From Zhengitettix transpicula (lineage: Eukaryota > Arthropoda > Insecta > Orthoptera > Tetrigidae), in the NCBI GenBank assembly GCA_037074705.1, contig CM073594.1:76943009-77007008 (forward strand): DNA of 64,000 nt, read 5' to 3'. Within the stretch, counting starts at the first letter, position 1. Each line of letters starts with the position of its first letter. The position numbers were made by a program, and so were the translations under genes. Below, piece by piece: positions 1 through 11,547 of the stretch. Under the pieces are notes generated by a model that saw only the letters and a program-made list of their open reading frames with translations, was not told where the DNA came from and searched no databases.

Positions 1-715
1 CTAAACGTACCAGAAATATTTTAAAACTCTATTAGGGTACCGGGACACGACACTCTTAAGCTACTAGGAATATTTTTCATTATCTTATCGTACCACAGTA
101 TATATGAATCTCTTAAGAACCCAGAAAATTTTTTGATCATAATTGGGAACTATTTTTCAGTTTATCATACTATTAATATACCTGAAGTATTATTGACTCT
201 ATTAGAGTATCGGGAGTAATTTTGACTGTCTTTCGATACCGGGTGTAGTTTGTATTTTCTTAACGTACGAGGATTATTTTTGACTCTATAAAGATACCAG
301 GAGAAATTTTGACACTTAATGGTACCGAAAGTATTCTTGGCTCTCTGGAGGTACGCGGGAATATTTTTGATTGTCTTTACTTACCGGGATTTGTTTTTAC
401 TCTATCTTATTCTCGAGATTATTTTTAACTATGTTAAAGTGCCGGGATAATTTTTTTTTCTCTCAAGGCCCAGGAGTATGTTTCATATATATGTTATAGG
501 ATTCGCAGAATTTAATTATCGCATTAAGCATGGTAGTTATTGAAATTTTTTGTTCCTCGTCGTGGCGGTGGACATGGTTGACAAGAAGTTACCCGGAGTT
601 GTTTTGTACGCTGTTAACGTACTGGGTGCTTTATTTTCTTAGTGTACAAGAAATATTTTTGTCCCTGTGTAGTTACAAACTGTATTTTTTTACTCCTTTA
701 AGGTACTTTTAGGCT
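1..715. repeat. Degenerate tandem array, about 29-bp period
   Basis: A motif resembling TACCGGGAATATTTTTGACT recurs at close to 29-bp spacing. Unit starts are visible near 36, 62, 90, 119, 177, 207, 235, 265, 293, 321, 352, 381, 411, 440 and 468, and again near 589, 618, 647 and 672. Units are heavily diverged but keep a TACC/GTAC core followed by an A/T-rich TATTTTT block. The array is interrupted around 510-585 and is cut by the left edge of the window, so its full size is unknown. It looks like an old minisatellite. Short reading frames inside it are by-products of the repeat. Confidence 0.75.
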
Positions 716-1240
716 TTATGAAGTTACATGTTTCAATTTTAATTCGACGTGATTTGTCATATTTATGTAGTAGGAGAATTCTACTTCTCCTTGGCTCGAA
801 TGCACATAAAGGACCTTGGCCTACCGAGAAGACTGCCAGACTCTCATCTTACGTGACACATTCTGGATTTATGAGTGGCAGCTGGTCAGGGTGTCGGTTC
901 AGTAGGAAAATTCCCGAGTTGTTATAGTACTGTCAATCATCGTCCTGAAGGATTTTGAAGTTAGATGCCGAGGGGTTAGGTCGGGAAAGGGACCGTAAAT
1001 AGGTAAAAGTCCCACTGACGTTAAATGAAATGTTTACCAAGAGGTTAGTGTCGAATCAATTAATTCTCTGGGATAATTGAAATATATACCCAGGCAACGC
1101 CGAGCACTCAGTTAATATAAGTATATCATCACTGTCATAGCTCAATGCCAGTCTAATCAATTTGTATAACAAAGAATTAATACAATTCGAAATGTGCTTA
1201 TTGAAAAAAAAATTACTGATAAAAATAAGTGATAAATTAA
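716..1240. other. No recognised feature, except a possible decayed Helitron-like 3' end
   Basis: Mostly unassigned sequence. At 1083-1118 the string CAGGCAACGCCGAGCACTCA resembles the hairpin and 3' end of the element at 20008-20312 (GGGCAACGCCGGGCACCCAG). The terminal CTAGT is changed to TTAAT, so if related it is decayed. Confidence 0.3.
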
Positions 1241-1244
1241 ACAT

Positions 1245-1282
1245 CACACAACGATTCTGTAGACCATTGATGCTTTCGTCAG
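1245..1282 (-). repeat. Penelope-type 3'-end motif (hammerhead-like core), decayed
   Basis: On the minus strand CTGACGAAAG is followed about 16 bases later by CAGAATCGTTGTGTGAT. This matches in order the segment at 16825-16876, which lies downstream of a Penelope-like reverse transcriptase/GIY-YIG remnant. CTGANGA and GAAA are the two conserved strands of a hammerhead ribozyme core, known from Penelope-like elements; here GAAA has become GAAT. Confidence 0.4.
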
Positions 1283-1289
1283 CATGAAT

Positions 1290-2045
1290 ACAATTGTGAA
1301 TTGTTTATGTAAATGATTGTACGTATTTTTACACTTACTCACTGGAACGCCGAAACTTGGCATACGATCTGGGAAAAACACTGTGGGGGTAAGACATTCA
1401 TAGGAAGAGGTCGTAAGGGGTGATATGCAAAAAATAATAATAAACCGGTGAATGTAATTAAGTATCGAAACAATAGTTTTTTGTTTTGCTGACACTCCCC
1501 GTTGGGTTGTCCTATATGAAACGTCATCGGTAAATGAGAGTACAGTTGGGAAGAAAATATTTATAAATATATAAAATTTTAATGAAAAAAATTTAGTCTA
1601 AATTTAGAACAATAAAACTGTGTAGAACGTTCTGAAAGTAATAAAACTTGGTGTCAATACAGCCTTCTGGAAATGTGTAATGTAAAAAAAAATCTGTATT
1701 TTTGAAAAGCTACCTTTTCAATCTTAAGACGCCCTTCAAGATGAAAAATACCTACATGGACTAATTCAAAAGATCTGCCATTTTAAATGCTCAGACTCAT
1801 TTATGCGTCGTTCTCAGAATCATAATTTATTATTGTATTTTGTTACAACGACTTGTCCTTAATATTTTTATGAATGACAAGTAAAGTAGATTTGGAAATA
1901 CGTGCAGTTTAAAAATGATTGCGGTCGGAAATTTATTATTTATTAATGATTCAACAGGAAATTACCTGGTTCATTCGAACCCAAGCCCGACTACTCCATT
2001 GGCTGGCGTGAAATACATTTCTGAATTCCTGAAACGTAGGCGGAG
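1290..2045. other. No recognised feature
   Basis: AT-rich sequence with only short, unconserved reading frames. I see no transposon motif, RNA gene or tandem structure. Confidence 0.5.
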
Positions 2046-2049
2046 GTTT

Positions 2050-2400
2050 AGCTAATCGACTCGAGGACTTTGACGCAGCGGGCAATTATTTCTAGTTTTG
2101 GGTCTGCGTTATTCTGGGATCTCTCTCTGTAGAGCCTCAGTCAGGCTCGTTTCTTCCACACGAGTAGATCCCTAACAAGTGGCTTCCCCTAAGCCTCGCC
2201 GACAAAGCGCCACGGCTCTTTGTCTGTTGTCGTTTATGTTCAAAAGTGTTAGCCTGCTATTCGGACGCAATTTAGGGTGTCGGCAGAACAGGTGTCGGAG
2301 TGAAGGGGCGGATTTGTGTCTGTTATGTAAACGAAAAGAGCCTCTCATTGGAGGAGCCACGGCCTGTGCTTTATTAGCTCGGTTCAAGATTTAACCGAAA
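2050..2400. other. GC-richer patch, possible cis-regulatory module
   Basis: Base composition rises clearly above the flanks. The block reads without simple repeats and contains forkhead-like GTAAACGA and a TTTATTAG site. Reading frames of 71 codons exist on both strands and resemble no family I know. This could be a conserved non-coding element or an unassigned repeat fragment; sequence alone cannot decide. Confidence 0.25.
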
Positions 2401-2819
2401 AAAAAGGGGGGACTTGAAATGTTTATTTTCCACTTTCGCTGCACATAAGTAAGAATAATTAAACTAATAATATTGAATATTGATTACAAAAAAACGTTGA
2501 ACTTAAGGACGACGCCCAATTAAAAGTAACCATTTGCATTCTTCCTGTGCTCTCAGAACGAAAAATCGCAACACCATTACTTTGAAGAATTATGAAATTC
2601 TGTAGTTTTTTTATTAGTCAAACGGTCTGCCATTTCGAGATCGACTAACTCTGTAACCTTATTTCAGTCTTAATTCGACGGTTAAACCGAAGCAACTCTC
2701 GTTTATTATCAAAGACGCCAGAACTCTTCTCCGTAACATATACAATTAGTTCAAGCCTCAAATACATTATTAGATTAATTTAAACATTAAATTCATTGCA
2801 CGAAAATAGTTTAATAATA

Positions 2820-2875
2820 AGTCGTGACAATATAAATACCACACAACGTTTCTGGAAGCCTTGTTACTTTCTTCA
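2820..2875 (-). repeat. Penelope-type 3'-end motif (hammerhead-like core)
   Basis: Read on the minus strand, CTGAAGAAAGTAACAAGG leads into CCAGAAACGTTGTGTGGTAT and then TTATATTGTCAC. This is close, base for base, to the segment at 16825-16876. The CTGANGA and GAAA strands are both present. It is probably the 3' end of a truncated Penelope-like copy; no coding sequence remains beside it. Confidence 0.5.
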
Positions 2876-2879
2876 GATG

Positions 2880-4280
2880 CAGAAAAAACGGAAGAGCATA
2901 GTGAGACACAACTACACTAGTCAGTTGACTAAAGAAAAGCTAAAAAAAATCTCAAATGTTAAGTGGTATATTATTACTTATTTTCTCTGTATTTGCCTAT
3001 CTTTCTTCTTATTTTCAAACAGCCGTACATTTTTCACTTTGAAAATCGTTTAAGTTATTACTGAAATAATCACGCGAAATTTTATTATTTCGCTAAAAAG
3101 AACTGTAATACCTGAAGGCCTGCCTAATTGGTATATTTTGATACACAGAAACGTAATAACATTTTACATAAAAAATATTTGTTGTTTCTGTGGCTGATTT
3201 CCTATAAGGAGATACATTTCTATACATTTACAAGTTTATATACTATTCTGGGGGAAATTAAATTTTATTAGCTTCTATAAACCATCGTAAATTTAAAAGA
3301 AAACATCTATCATAATTAATTTCTCTTTGTTTATACGTTGATTAAGAATTGACTAGAAATATATTTTTATATTTCTGATCCAATAGTTTTGCTGCAGCGT
3401 ATTGAATACACAGTTACTTAATTTATAAAAGAACTATTTTTAATTTTTTAATGCCGATTAATATTAGAATTTTTTTGTAGCAACTTAATAATCATCAAAT
3501 ATGTAATAAAGGAATTGAGTGTTTACATGTGGATTAGTAGTTAAACCTGTTGGAACATTACGTATTCAATACTGGCGCCTTTTTAAGAAAGAGCAACGAA
3601 CTCCTACAATTACGTTTCTTGGCATTACGATAATTTATGAGAATAAATTAATTTTATCTTGTACGTTTTTAGAATTCGAAGCAGTAAAATACCATAAGAA
3701 AAAATGAAAGTTTTTTCGGGATTAGGAACCGGTAGAGAATTTTCTATAAAGTTTTCTTAATAACGCAATCAGTTTTAGTTCCGCATTAAAACATTTCACT
3801 TTCACTTTCAATATATTTGACCTATTAATTTCAACAGTCCCCTATCGAGGAAATCAGCTAGCATAAATACTCAAATACAAATAAAATTAATCGGCAAAGC
3901 AACAATTAAAAGTAAATTATGAATTGTAAAATCACAAATACGAAAATTTAATTTTTAACAGCTTAAATATACATAAATCTGAAGATAAATTGCAAAAATG
4001 AAATGATGATTTATATAATATCTGAATGTGAAAATACAGTGGACATATAACACAGTTTCTTAAATTCAGTTTAGGAATTATTAAAATAAAATGAAACGTA
4101 TTTTGAGAGCAAGGATTAAAACTGTAAATAAAAAACAAGAAGAAAATTTAAAAATTGCCGGAAAAATTGTACAATTAATTTATTGTATTACCTTTCTGTG
4201 GTATTTTATCATTTTATCGGTTACAATTATTTAGAAAACTTCAATTTTCTGTAATTTATAAGTCTAAATCTTCTATTTCT
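2880..4280. other. Unassigned AT-rich sequence
   Basis: There is a weak similarity to the Penelope-type 3' motif at about 3112-3170 (+), where CCTGAAGG is followed by ACAGAAACGTAATAAC. Otherwise nothing is recognised. Confidence 0.35.
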
Positions 4281-4284
4281 AGTT

Positions 4285-4620
4285 TTATTAAAGGACACTA
4301 AGATTCTTTTAATATGTGTTCCACGACTATTGTAGTTTACATGACAATTAATTGTTCTAATTGTGACTTTTGTTATATAGGCCAAACAAATAGAACTTTA
4401 AATACAAGAATTGAAGAGGTAATTTTAAACTGTCAACTTGTTAACACAATCCTACCACTAAACATTATTCAAATTTAATCAGTGATTAGATTTTGGACAA
4501 CACCTTCATTTTAGGCACACAACCACATTATTTGAAAAGATTAATTTTTGAAGAGTTGAGTGTTAAAAATCAACCTAATACTGTTAATATTAAGCATGAC
4601 CCTGAAATGATTAAATAGTT
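4285..4620 (+). pseudogene. Penelope-like element, GIY-YIG endonuclease fragment
   Basis: Translation gives a segment with NCSNCDFCYIGQTNRTLNTR, the GIY-YIG nuclease signature (CYIGQT, then the conserved R). After a frameshift or small loss, a tail follows with the pattern ILDNTFILGTQPHYLKRLIF, the usual C-terminal part of this domain in Penelope-like elements. Such a nuclease nicks target DNA for retrotransposition. The reverse transcriptase part is absent upstream, and stops and frame changes make this a dead fragment. A better preserved relative lies at 15740-16665. Confidence 0.7.
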
Positions 4621-4639
4621 ATATTTTAAGTTGTTTCGT

Positions 4640-4702
4640 ATACTTTTAGAGGGTCGCCAATAACCAACAGGTTGACGCTACCATAAATAAAATAAAATAA
4701 AG
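4640..4702 (+). mobile_element. Non-LTR retrotransposon 3' end with stem-loop and AAATA tail
   Basis: At 4653-4681 a potential stem-loop (GTCGC...GC(T)AC arms, inner AACC/GGTT) is followed by the short tandem tail AAATAAAATAAAATAAA at 4684-4702. The same stem-loop sits on the minus strand at 63009-63037, just 3' of an I-like LINE coding remnant. I read this as a severely 5'-truncated copy of that LINE family next to a Penelope fragment. Confidence 0.55.
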
Positions 4703-4704
4703 TT

Positions 4705-5885
4705 CTTTCGTCCTTATACACGTATGTTTGATTTTAGCTCTTACAAATAAACTGCAGTCCGAAGTTTTTCGCCGTTAGGAAAATAAGCCAATCCGCGTCG
4801 AAACGTCTGCCACTTTAAAATTATTTTCGTTATTGTTTCTCAATTTAAAGTTTGTTTGTATGAAGGTCGTATTTTTTTAAACAATAATTCCTATTATTTT
4901 TTTACTTTTTTGTTTCTTTTGTCTGTCATTTATGCTGGGTGATTTTGTATTGTGTATTTAAGTTAAGGTTTCTCTTTATGTCCTAACATGGTTAAAAGAA
5001 TAAAATTAAGACCTAAATCTATATACTAATTTGATCGAAAAAGTAAGACGATCAAAATCAGACCGTTTCCTTTTCTCATAAAATTTCATTGTTCAGGTAT
5101 GAAATTCATAAGGAATCATTTGGAATCTGTTACCGAGGGAACGCGACAAGTTATTGGGGAATAAGTATCCAGGATTGCAAAAAAATGTGGGATTTTAAGT
5201 ATCGTAATGAGTTATGAAATATGTTTGAACAAATTAAAAAGATTTATTTCACAACTACGCTTTGACATTGAAATCATTTTAAATTTACATGCTCAGAGTC
5301 GTTACCAGAGCTTGAGGTTAAAGCAACTAATTAAATGACAGAATTGTTGAAGCACTCGAGTTGTGACGACAGCGTGGGTGTTGTAGGTAACAGGAAAAGA
5401 ATCTGTAAGCTCGGCTAAGAATCTTTTTATCGCAGCTGATCTGAAAAACAGAATCAACCACCATCGTCTCACGTCACCACGGAACGCCATAATCGCGCTG
5501 GTCCAAAAGAGATGGCAAATGATATACATTTTCTTGTTCTGGTTTTGAATCATTACAGTATTGTAGAGTAAGATGGCGCATTAAGCTTAGAAATGTTGGA
5601 TATGTTTGGATGGAGAAACGTATCAAACCAGACATTTCAGATGAGATTCTTCGTTTTCCATTCATCCAAACAGTCATGAAACCGAAACGTGACACTGATT
5701 AATTGTTCTGAATGTATGTTACATGCAACGGGATTTCTTTGGAGTATGACAAGACAATTGAGGACGCGTATTTACCTTTGAAGGAGCTTCGGCCACTTCA
5801 AAGAGCGAGCGAGAGGGAGATGGAGTCTGACAAAGACGGCACTACGCCCAAGAGACAAATAGCTTAGTTAGCTGGCGGAAGAACC
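4705..5885. other. Unassigned; overlapping minus-strand frames at 5302-5695
   Basis: Mixed AT-rich sequence. Two overlapping minus-strand frames (73 and 83 codons) occupy 5302-5695, but their translations show no domain I recognise. Around 5760-5880 the sequence is GC-richer, leading into the next patch. Confidence 0.4.
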
Positions 5886-5889
5886 GGTC

Positions 5890-6135
5890 ATGCTCTTGCT
5901 CGGAAATTATACAGCCATTTATTTGACGCTTACGAGGGAAGCGCTGGTGGGCGGCGGAGGAAATTGGCTGACGTTGACGGATATCGGCAGTTGATTCGGG
6001 GTTCCTCGCGTCAATAGCCGCGGTAAGCGCCGTGTAATTAAGGAATTGTGAGTCGAGCAGCCTCTGGAATCTACCGTGGCTACTCTGTCATCGGCCTCGC
6101 ATGCCTTCCTCAACCTCCGCTGGTGACAGAACATC
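5890..6135. other. GC-rich patch, possible cis-regulatory module
   Basis: Non-repetitive GC-rich island inside AT-rich surroundings, with GTGTAATTAAGG (homeodomain-type core) and GGCGGCGGAGG. Frames on both strands are open for about 70 codons, which is common in GC-rich DNA and not evidence of coding. Confidence 0.25.
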
Positions 6136-6640
6136 GACTGTTACAAATATTTTCGTATCATTCTCGTAATCAATATTTTGACCCGAGTGACTTAAAAAAT
6201 AAAAACAGCTTGGCGGGGGCCTCCTTCAAGATGATCAAATGATTAACCGTAGGTATTTTAATTATAACCTACTTACTGGATGACAAAAAACGATCATCTA
6301 AGAAATATATGTGATTAATTAAGTCCAAATAAGTATTATATTACCAAAAAAAAATATTACGTTGCAATACTCTGCTTACGTAAAACTACGTTTAAAACGA
6401 GACACGCGCATGTACTTAATACTTAATAGTCTGTGCTGTACATTTTAAATCCCAACGATAAATGTTCAAGTACATTTTATGCGTAAGTAATCCAGACCCA
6501 TCAAATTTAATTTTTAAATGAATGCTGTCGAAAAAATCTTACCCTTTAAGATCGTTTTCATAAAGTTATCGATTTATTTGTTCTTATTTAAGTTTAATTA
6601 AAATCTGTAGCCCACAGTACACCTACATGAGCCTAAAAAT
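6136..6640. other. No recognised feature
   Basis: AT-rich sequence without recognisable coding, RNA or repeat structure. Confidence 0.45.
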
Positions 6641-6645
6641 GTATG

Positions 6646-7748
6646 TATTGTAGCAATAGTTAATTAGGCCATTAATTGTTTGGTTATAATTTGAATTGTT
6701 TTGATAAATGAATTGTAGCGGTATTTGAGCGACCAAAGCGACAATAGCGCTGAGCTCTGTTGCTTTGTTGAAAAGCCGAAATGGCGATTGTGCGCGCAAA
6801 AGTAAAGTTACTCTACGTCTACGGTCAGCCACGAAAGGATAGACAACCAAATCTGCATACGAGGAGAGTCTACGTCTACGGTCAGCCATGAGAGGAGAGA
6901 CATTAAAACAAATCTTCACCGAGATACATAGCAGTTCGATACAAATCGATAAATAAAACAGTAAAAGTCTAAAATCTGCAAATTGTGAGTTCCTGTAAGC
7001 AAGAAGATAGTTGGACAGAGATTTTCTAACAACTAGCCAACGGTGAAGCGAAGGTTGCTTCATTATAAAAATTGAACAATTTTGCATTGAGGGAAACCGA
7101 CAACCGATAGCTGACAAATTAGGAGAGGATCATCCGAGGTTCCTGAGAACTGAGTACGTGCATTTCGACTACGTATGTAAAGAATCTGTGAGGAAATTTA
7201 GAATCCGTGCTATAAAATTTGCATTTAAAGTGTAGTGTTGAAGCTACATAAAAATGCTGGTACCAGTCGAACAATATGTGAGTAACTCAAAAGTTTGATA
7301 ATAATATTTGTAAATGATAACTAAAAGGGAAAAGTAAGATTTCGTTCATCTTTCATTTCGTTCAAGTTTAATTTCTTTACATTTAGCTTTCTTTTATTTA
7401 TCGACATATTGTTTTTAGGTCAATTTTAAACTGAATTGTTAATCAGATTATTAAGTCATTTCTCTGTTAATTATCAAACCCAGTGAAGAAGACCCTGAGA
7501 GAAGAGGTCTTAAATTTTATTGTAATTATTTTAATTTTGGAAGCCACAATTGAATAAATACATAATTTTGTTTGTTAATTTTTTATAATCTTTTATTTTA
7601 ATCGACCTTTCATTTTGATTATTTCAGTATGTATTTATTTAATCTCCAGATGACCGGTGGTAGATGCATGTAATTAAAATTTAATTAGAAATTAAATAAG
7701 GGAAGTTACAATAACTGAAAATAGAGTAAATTAAAATAATTATTATAA
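6646..7748 (+). mobile_element. Family A element, copy 1
   Basis: Starts TATTGTAGCAATAGTTAATT and shares with six other loci a core, TATCAAACCCAG followed by CCCTGAGA (near 7476-7500). It also shares the AGATTTCGTTC block, the GGTACCAG box, a donor-like GTGAGTAAC at 7278-7286 and an acceptor-like TTTTTAGGT at 7417. A hairpin GAAGCGAAGGTTGCTTC lies upstream. Tandem units containing GTCTACGTCTACGGTCAGCC occur near 6815 and 6870; a related repeat is in copy 5. No protein is encoded that I recognise. Unlike other copies its ends do not abut a long (TA)n tract, so this is probably an older insertion; the right end is approximate. Confidence 0.6.
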
Positions 7749-7749
7749 C

Positions 7750-8630
7750 ACATAAGCTAGGTCTAGGGAAAATATTTCAACTAAGGAAATTATTTCAACC
7801 GGAAATATATAACATTCCGTTATTTTTTTCCTCCAGGGATAATTTCCGTTTTAATTTTAAAAGTAGCAAACTAATCCTCCAGCTCAGTTTTAGGTCCTGT
7901 TACGTTCCTGAACATGATTCATTCCGCAAAAATCCCAACACAATGCATTTATTTGAATAATCGGTAAGGATAAAGATCTGAAAGTCTTCCACGACCTTTT
8001 CTTCAGGATCCGGTTCACGAAGATGGACCATACTTGCCTTTCACATAGGACTTGAACAATGTTACTGTCAGCAGCAGTAATTTCGGCCGCAACATGTGTG
8101 CGAACCGCACGTTACAAATTCTTTAATCAAAATTTTTTAATAATAAAATTGTCAGTAACGCGATAAAAATTATATTTATACATAATTGTTTTGAAAATTA
8201 TCAAGGTTTGTAAGACTTGGTTTCTTAAATTGTTTAGAAATTTTAACTTAATTGTAATTTTATACATAAAGAGAAACTTTGTGATTGTTAAATATTTTTT
8301 ACACCTATTTTAAAAAGAATGTTTAATAATTGTAATAATCTATGTTTTATAACACACCCATTTTATCATACAACTGAAAAGTTGTGTTTTGGCTACTACT
8401 GCCTCAGCTTTTCTGTAGGAAAAATGTTCATATTTTGCAGTAATTTTTTTTATTCGAATTATCAGGGATGACACTATCTGTAAAACTTGAGCAACATCTT
8501 TCCAAAAAGTCAGATTAATTCGTTGGAAAGAAAAATAATTAACCGTTACTGTCAGTTGACCCACAAAATGTTTTTGAAAGAAAAATAACTGTTTTGGGGT
8601 ATTAAAGAATTTAATAGTCTTAAAAATATT
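7750..8630. other. No recognised feature
   Basis: AT-rich sequence with a slightly GC-richer stretch near 7980-8110. Translation of that stretch gives no recognisable domain. Confidence 0.4.
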
Positions 8631-8635
8631 ACACA

Positions 8636-8690
8636 CACTGGAAGGCAGTATTGAATCATACTTCGGACCCGTGACTTATTAGTCTTTCGC
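8636..8690. repeat. Short dispersed repeat, copy 1
   Basis: The order CAGTATTGAATCATA, CTTCGGACCC, GTGAC resembles 9511-9560 (CGAGTATTAAATCATA, TTCGGGCC, GTGACA) and more weakly 48720-48760. It lies just upstream of a tRNA-like segment, so it may belong to a SINE. Confidence 0.4.
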
Positions 8691-8769
8691 GAATTTTTTA
8701 ATATTTCATATAATAATAATATAATTATTTCAATAAATCTAAGTATTATAAAAATTAAAAAATATATTT

Positions 8770-8853
8770 TCGTACCACCCTCCTGTGATGCAGGGGTCAG
8801 CGTCACTGCCTCACATCGCAGAAGTCCCGGGTTCGAATCCCGGCGATGTTGCG
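8770..8853 (+). repeat. tRNA-derived SINE-like segment
   Basis: GTGATGCAGGGGTCAGCGTC resembles a Pol III box A, and GGGTTCGAATCCCGGC about 33 bases on is a very good box B. The flanks that would have to form the acceptor stem do not pair and no convincing cloverleaf closes, so I call a SINE head or tRNA pseudogene, not a tRNA gene. Confidence 0.5.
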
Positions 8854-8854
8854 T

Positions 8855-9800
8855 GTTACTGTTTCTATAATTAGAAACTCCCACTCGTTAGTTCCGCAAC
8901 AAAGTACAAAGTCCCTAATGACTTGAGCAATCGATGGGAGTATAAATAAATATTATTAATACAAAACGTTTATTGGAACAGAGAGCAAGTATTAAAATGT
9001 ATTTGGGCGACTAGCGGTAGCTTTAGTGATTACTGTAGCGTATATGCAACATAACTGTTAGTATCAGCCCAGAGGTGTTTGTTGGTCTCTAAGAGAGCTA
9101 ATTTGGGAAGCAGATATAAAACAACATGACCTTAAAGAAATTTGGAAGTGATGACATCCGTGGACATGTTAAAACATGCCTTTCCAATCTTTCTGTGAGT
9201 CAACCCCTTAAGCCATATTTTTCTACCCGCCGGTCATATTCAAAATATTGTTATTTTATAATGTTTTTTTTTCAAAAAAGCAAATTTAAGCGTCATTCTC
9301 AGGGCATTCTAAATGCACTTCAATAATAATTATCCAATTAATGTGAGATATTGATAAATGAAACCTAATTATATTTATATAGAATGTGTGCAACATCAGG
9401 AGCCAATTTTGCTTTGGTCATGTTTGATATTATTTTGGTTACTTTTCCGAATTGTTTTTACAAAAATGAATCTTAAAATATTTAGTTTATAAATTACAAA
9501 AAAAAACATCCTCACACTAGCAGCGAGTATTAAATCATAGTTCGGGCCAGTGACATACTATCCTATATATATAATTTTACTGCAAGAAGTTACACGCATA
9601 TATAAATATATTCTCTGATTATTTCCTATAAAAATTTGAAAACCCTTCTTTTTCATTCAGTTTACATGATTATTTTTCTATAGTTTTTCTATATAGTATA
9701 TTAAATATTATAACAGTCAGAAAAATGTATTATCCTAATTTTTTATATATTTAAATAGCAATTAAGAATTACATTATATTAGCTATTTTTGTAATTAGAA
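8855..9800. other. Unassigned, with the second copy of the short dispersed repeat
   Basis: AT-rich. 9511-9560 repeats the motif described at 8636-8690. Nothing else is recognised. Confidence 0.4.
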
Positions 9801-9805
9801 TTCAC

Positions 9806-10140
9806 TTACGTACTAGAATTCATTAATGTCCTGATGAGGTCCTTTCCTATGATCAGGTCAATTTCTTGAGTTTTTTTGTTGATTTTATGTTCCAAAAATT
9901 GGTGAATGAGTGGATTAGATTGTATTTCAAGTCTATCACGGTGTTTTATTCCTCTTTCTTGAATTATGTCCTTGATGAATGGTATGCGTATCATGTAATG
10001 TTAGGTTACGCACGTACCATGAAGCATCAAGAAGATTTTCGAATTCGGTTTTTGTATCTTAACCGTATTATATTTGCTACTAAATTCCCAGAATTCAATT
10101 CAGAATCTCCAAATCGGTTTCATGACGACGGCTTTATATA
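9806..10140 (-). pseudogene. Jockey-like LINE, C-terminal reverse transcriptase fragment
   Basis: Minus-strand translation contains RIPFIKDIIQERGIKHRDRL and PLIHQFLEHKIN. This matches, position for position, the tail of the Jockey-like element at 53950-55480 (RIP.IKDIIQ.RAMKRHERLE...INPFLEHRIN). Upstream residues (YKNRIRKSS) extend the match with stops. It is a 5'-truncated retrotransposon copy. The catalytic domain is missing. Confidence 0.7.
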
Positions 10141-10170
10141 TATATATATATAATATATATATATATATAT
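10136..10170. repeat. (TA)n microsatellite
   Basis: Two adjoining TA runs separated by a TAATAT interruption, next to the 5' break point of the Jockey-like fragment. Confidence 0.9.
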
Positions 10171-10635
10171 AATAATTTTATTTTCTAAAAACAGTTTAGA
10201 CCGTCTATCGAGCAGCCAGTGTTATCCTATTTTTTAAAAAAATATTGAACAGACACAACGAATCGTCCTTGATTGGGACATATTCAGGTGTACAGTTACA
10301 ATTAAATTATCTAAAAAATAAATTAAGAAACAAAGTTTTACAAATATTTTATAATTTTAATACAATCATGTATAAATATAATTTAGACCGTCACGTGTTA
10401 CAGTGTTTTTAATATTTAATTTAATAAGAAGTCAGATTATTATAATTATAGTTTATACAAATGATTCCAGCGGTATTTTATTGATTAGAAATTTTTATAT
10501 TTTAATTTGAACGTTCATAGAATACTTTATTGAAAGGAATTTTGAACATTTTATCGTGTCATATTTTAGTCTCATTTAATTTTGTGAACAAATGAAATCT
10601 ATATCACGTTTAGACTGTTAATTTCCGTTATATTT
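10171..10635. other. No recognised feature
   Basis: Very AT-rich; I see no motif, gene or repeat. Confidence 0.45.
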
Positions 10636-10639
10636 GTTT

Positions 10640-11165
10640 GATATTGGATGATTGGAAACGATCCCAAGTCCGGTTGTTAAATCTATCGGTTGATATCATT
10701 TTCATACTTTCGTGTCCGATTATCACGTTCGAACGTCTGGAAATTCGTGCGTTCGTGTGAATGTGGACACATGCGAATGCAAAGTGCATCCACAGCAACG
10801 CAGTGATTGCGAGGGCACGCCACCCCTTGCGAACTGCTAAAGCCACAGATTGTTCTAGTAGCTCCCCCACTTGCTATAAGAGTAAATCAATAGCAGATTT
10901 ATTGCGCGGGAGTGACGGAGAGCACCGGGCTGTGAATTACGTCCCCAGAGCCATTGTGGCCAGAACATGTGACCGGAATCGCTAAGTCATCATATCGACT
11001 CGACTCTCGCCTCCGATCGATCAGCACACACAACACTCAATAAACCCACTCCATAAAAGCGCCGACGAATAAATTACTGTTCTGTCACAATCGAGACAAT
11101 AAAACCTCGATAATATTCATGACTGATTTTCCGGGAATTATTCATCCCAATGACTGGAAAATGAA
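10640..11165. other. GC-richer patch, possible cis-regulatory module
   Basis: Non-repetitive island with balanced composition to about 11060. It continues with ATTCATGACTGATTTTCC and a TTTCCGGGAA STAT-like palindrome near 11128. Overlapping frames on both strands (80 and 74 codons) show no domain. Regulatory function is only inferred from composition. Confidence 0.25.
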
Positions 11166-11547
11166 TTAATTATTATAAAATCAGAAACGGAAAATTAAAA
11201 GCGATATTTGATAGAGTGGCCGTCTAAACGTGATCGATAACGGAAGTCTTACTGGAAACTGCAATATCTTAAAGTTTACAGGTAAAAATCAGAATGAATG
11301 GTATCTGAGGGGTAAAATCAGTTTCACAGTTTTCTAGTCTTGTTACGATAGTCGCAACTTATTTACTCACAGCCTTCTACAATGTTCTACGTCAGGGGTA
11401 CTCAAACGGTCGATCGCGATGAAATGTCCAAATACCTCCAAGATATTTTTAAAATAATCGTTTTTCGTCGGTCACTCGTACGGTTACCCTGTATTAATTA
11501 TATAAAAAAATACCTTACACTTTATATTAAATCCCGCGTGAAATTTG
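11166..11547. other. No recognised feature
   Basis: Unassigned; 11382-11648 contains an 88-codon plus frame that runs into a family R repeat and is not credible as a gene. Confidence 0.4.

Noticed and set aside
6623..7117. 164-codon minus frame over family A copy 1 as a protein
   Set aside because: The frame is not maintained in other family A copies.
8770..8853. Functional tRNA gene
   Set aside because: Box B is excellent but the acceptor arms do not pair; the same holds at 29545 and 44985, where a common post-tRNA tail shows they are SINEs.
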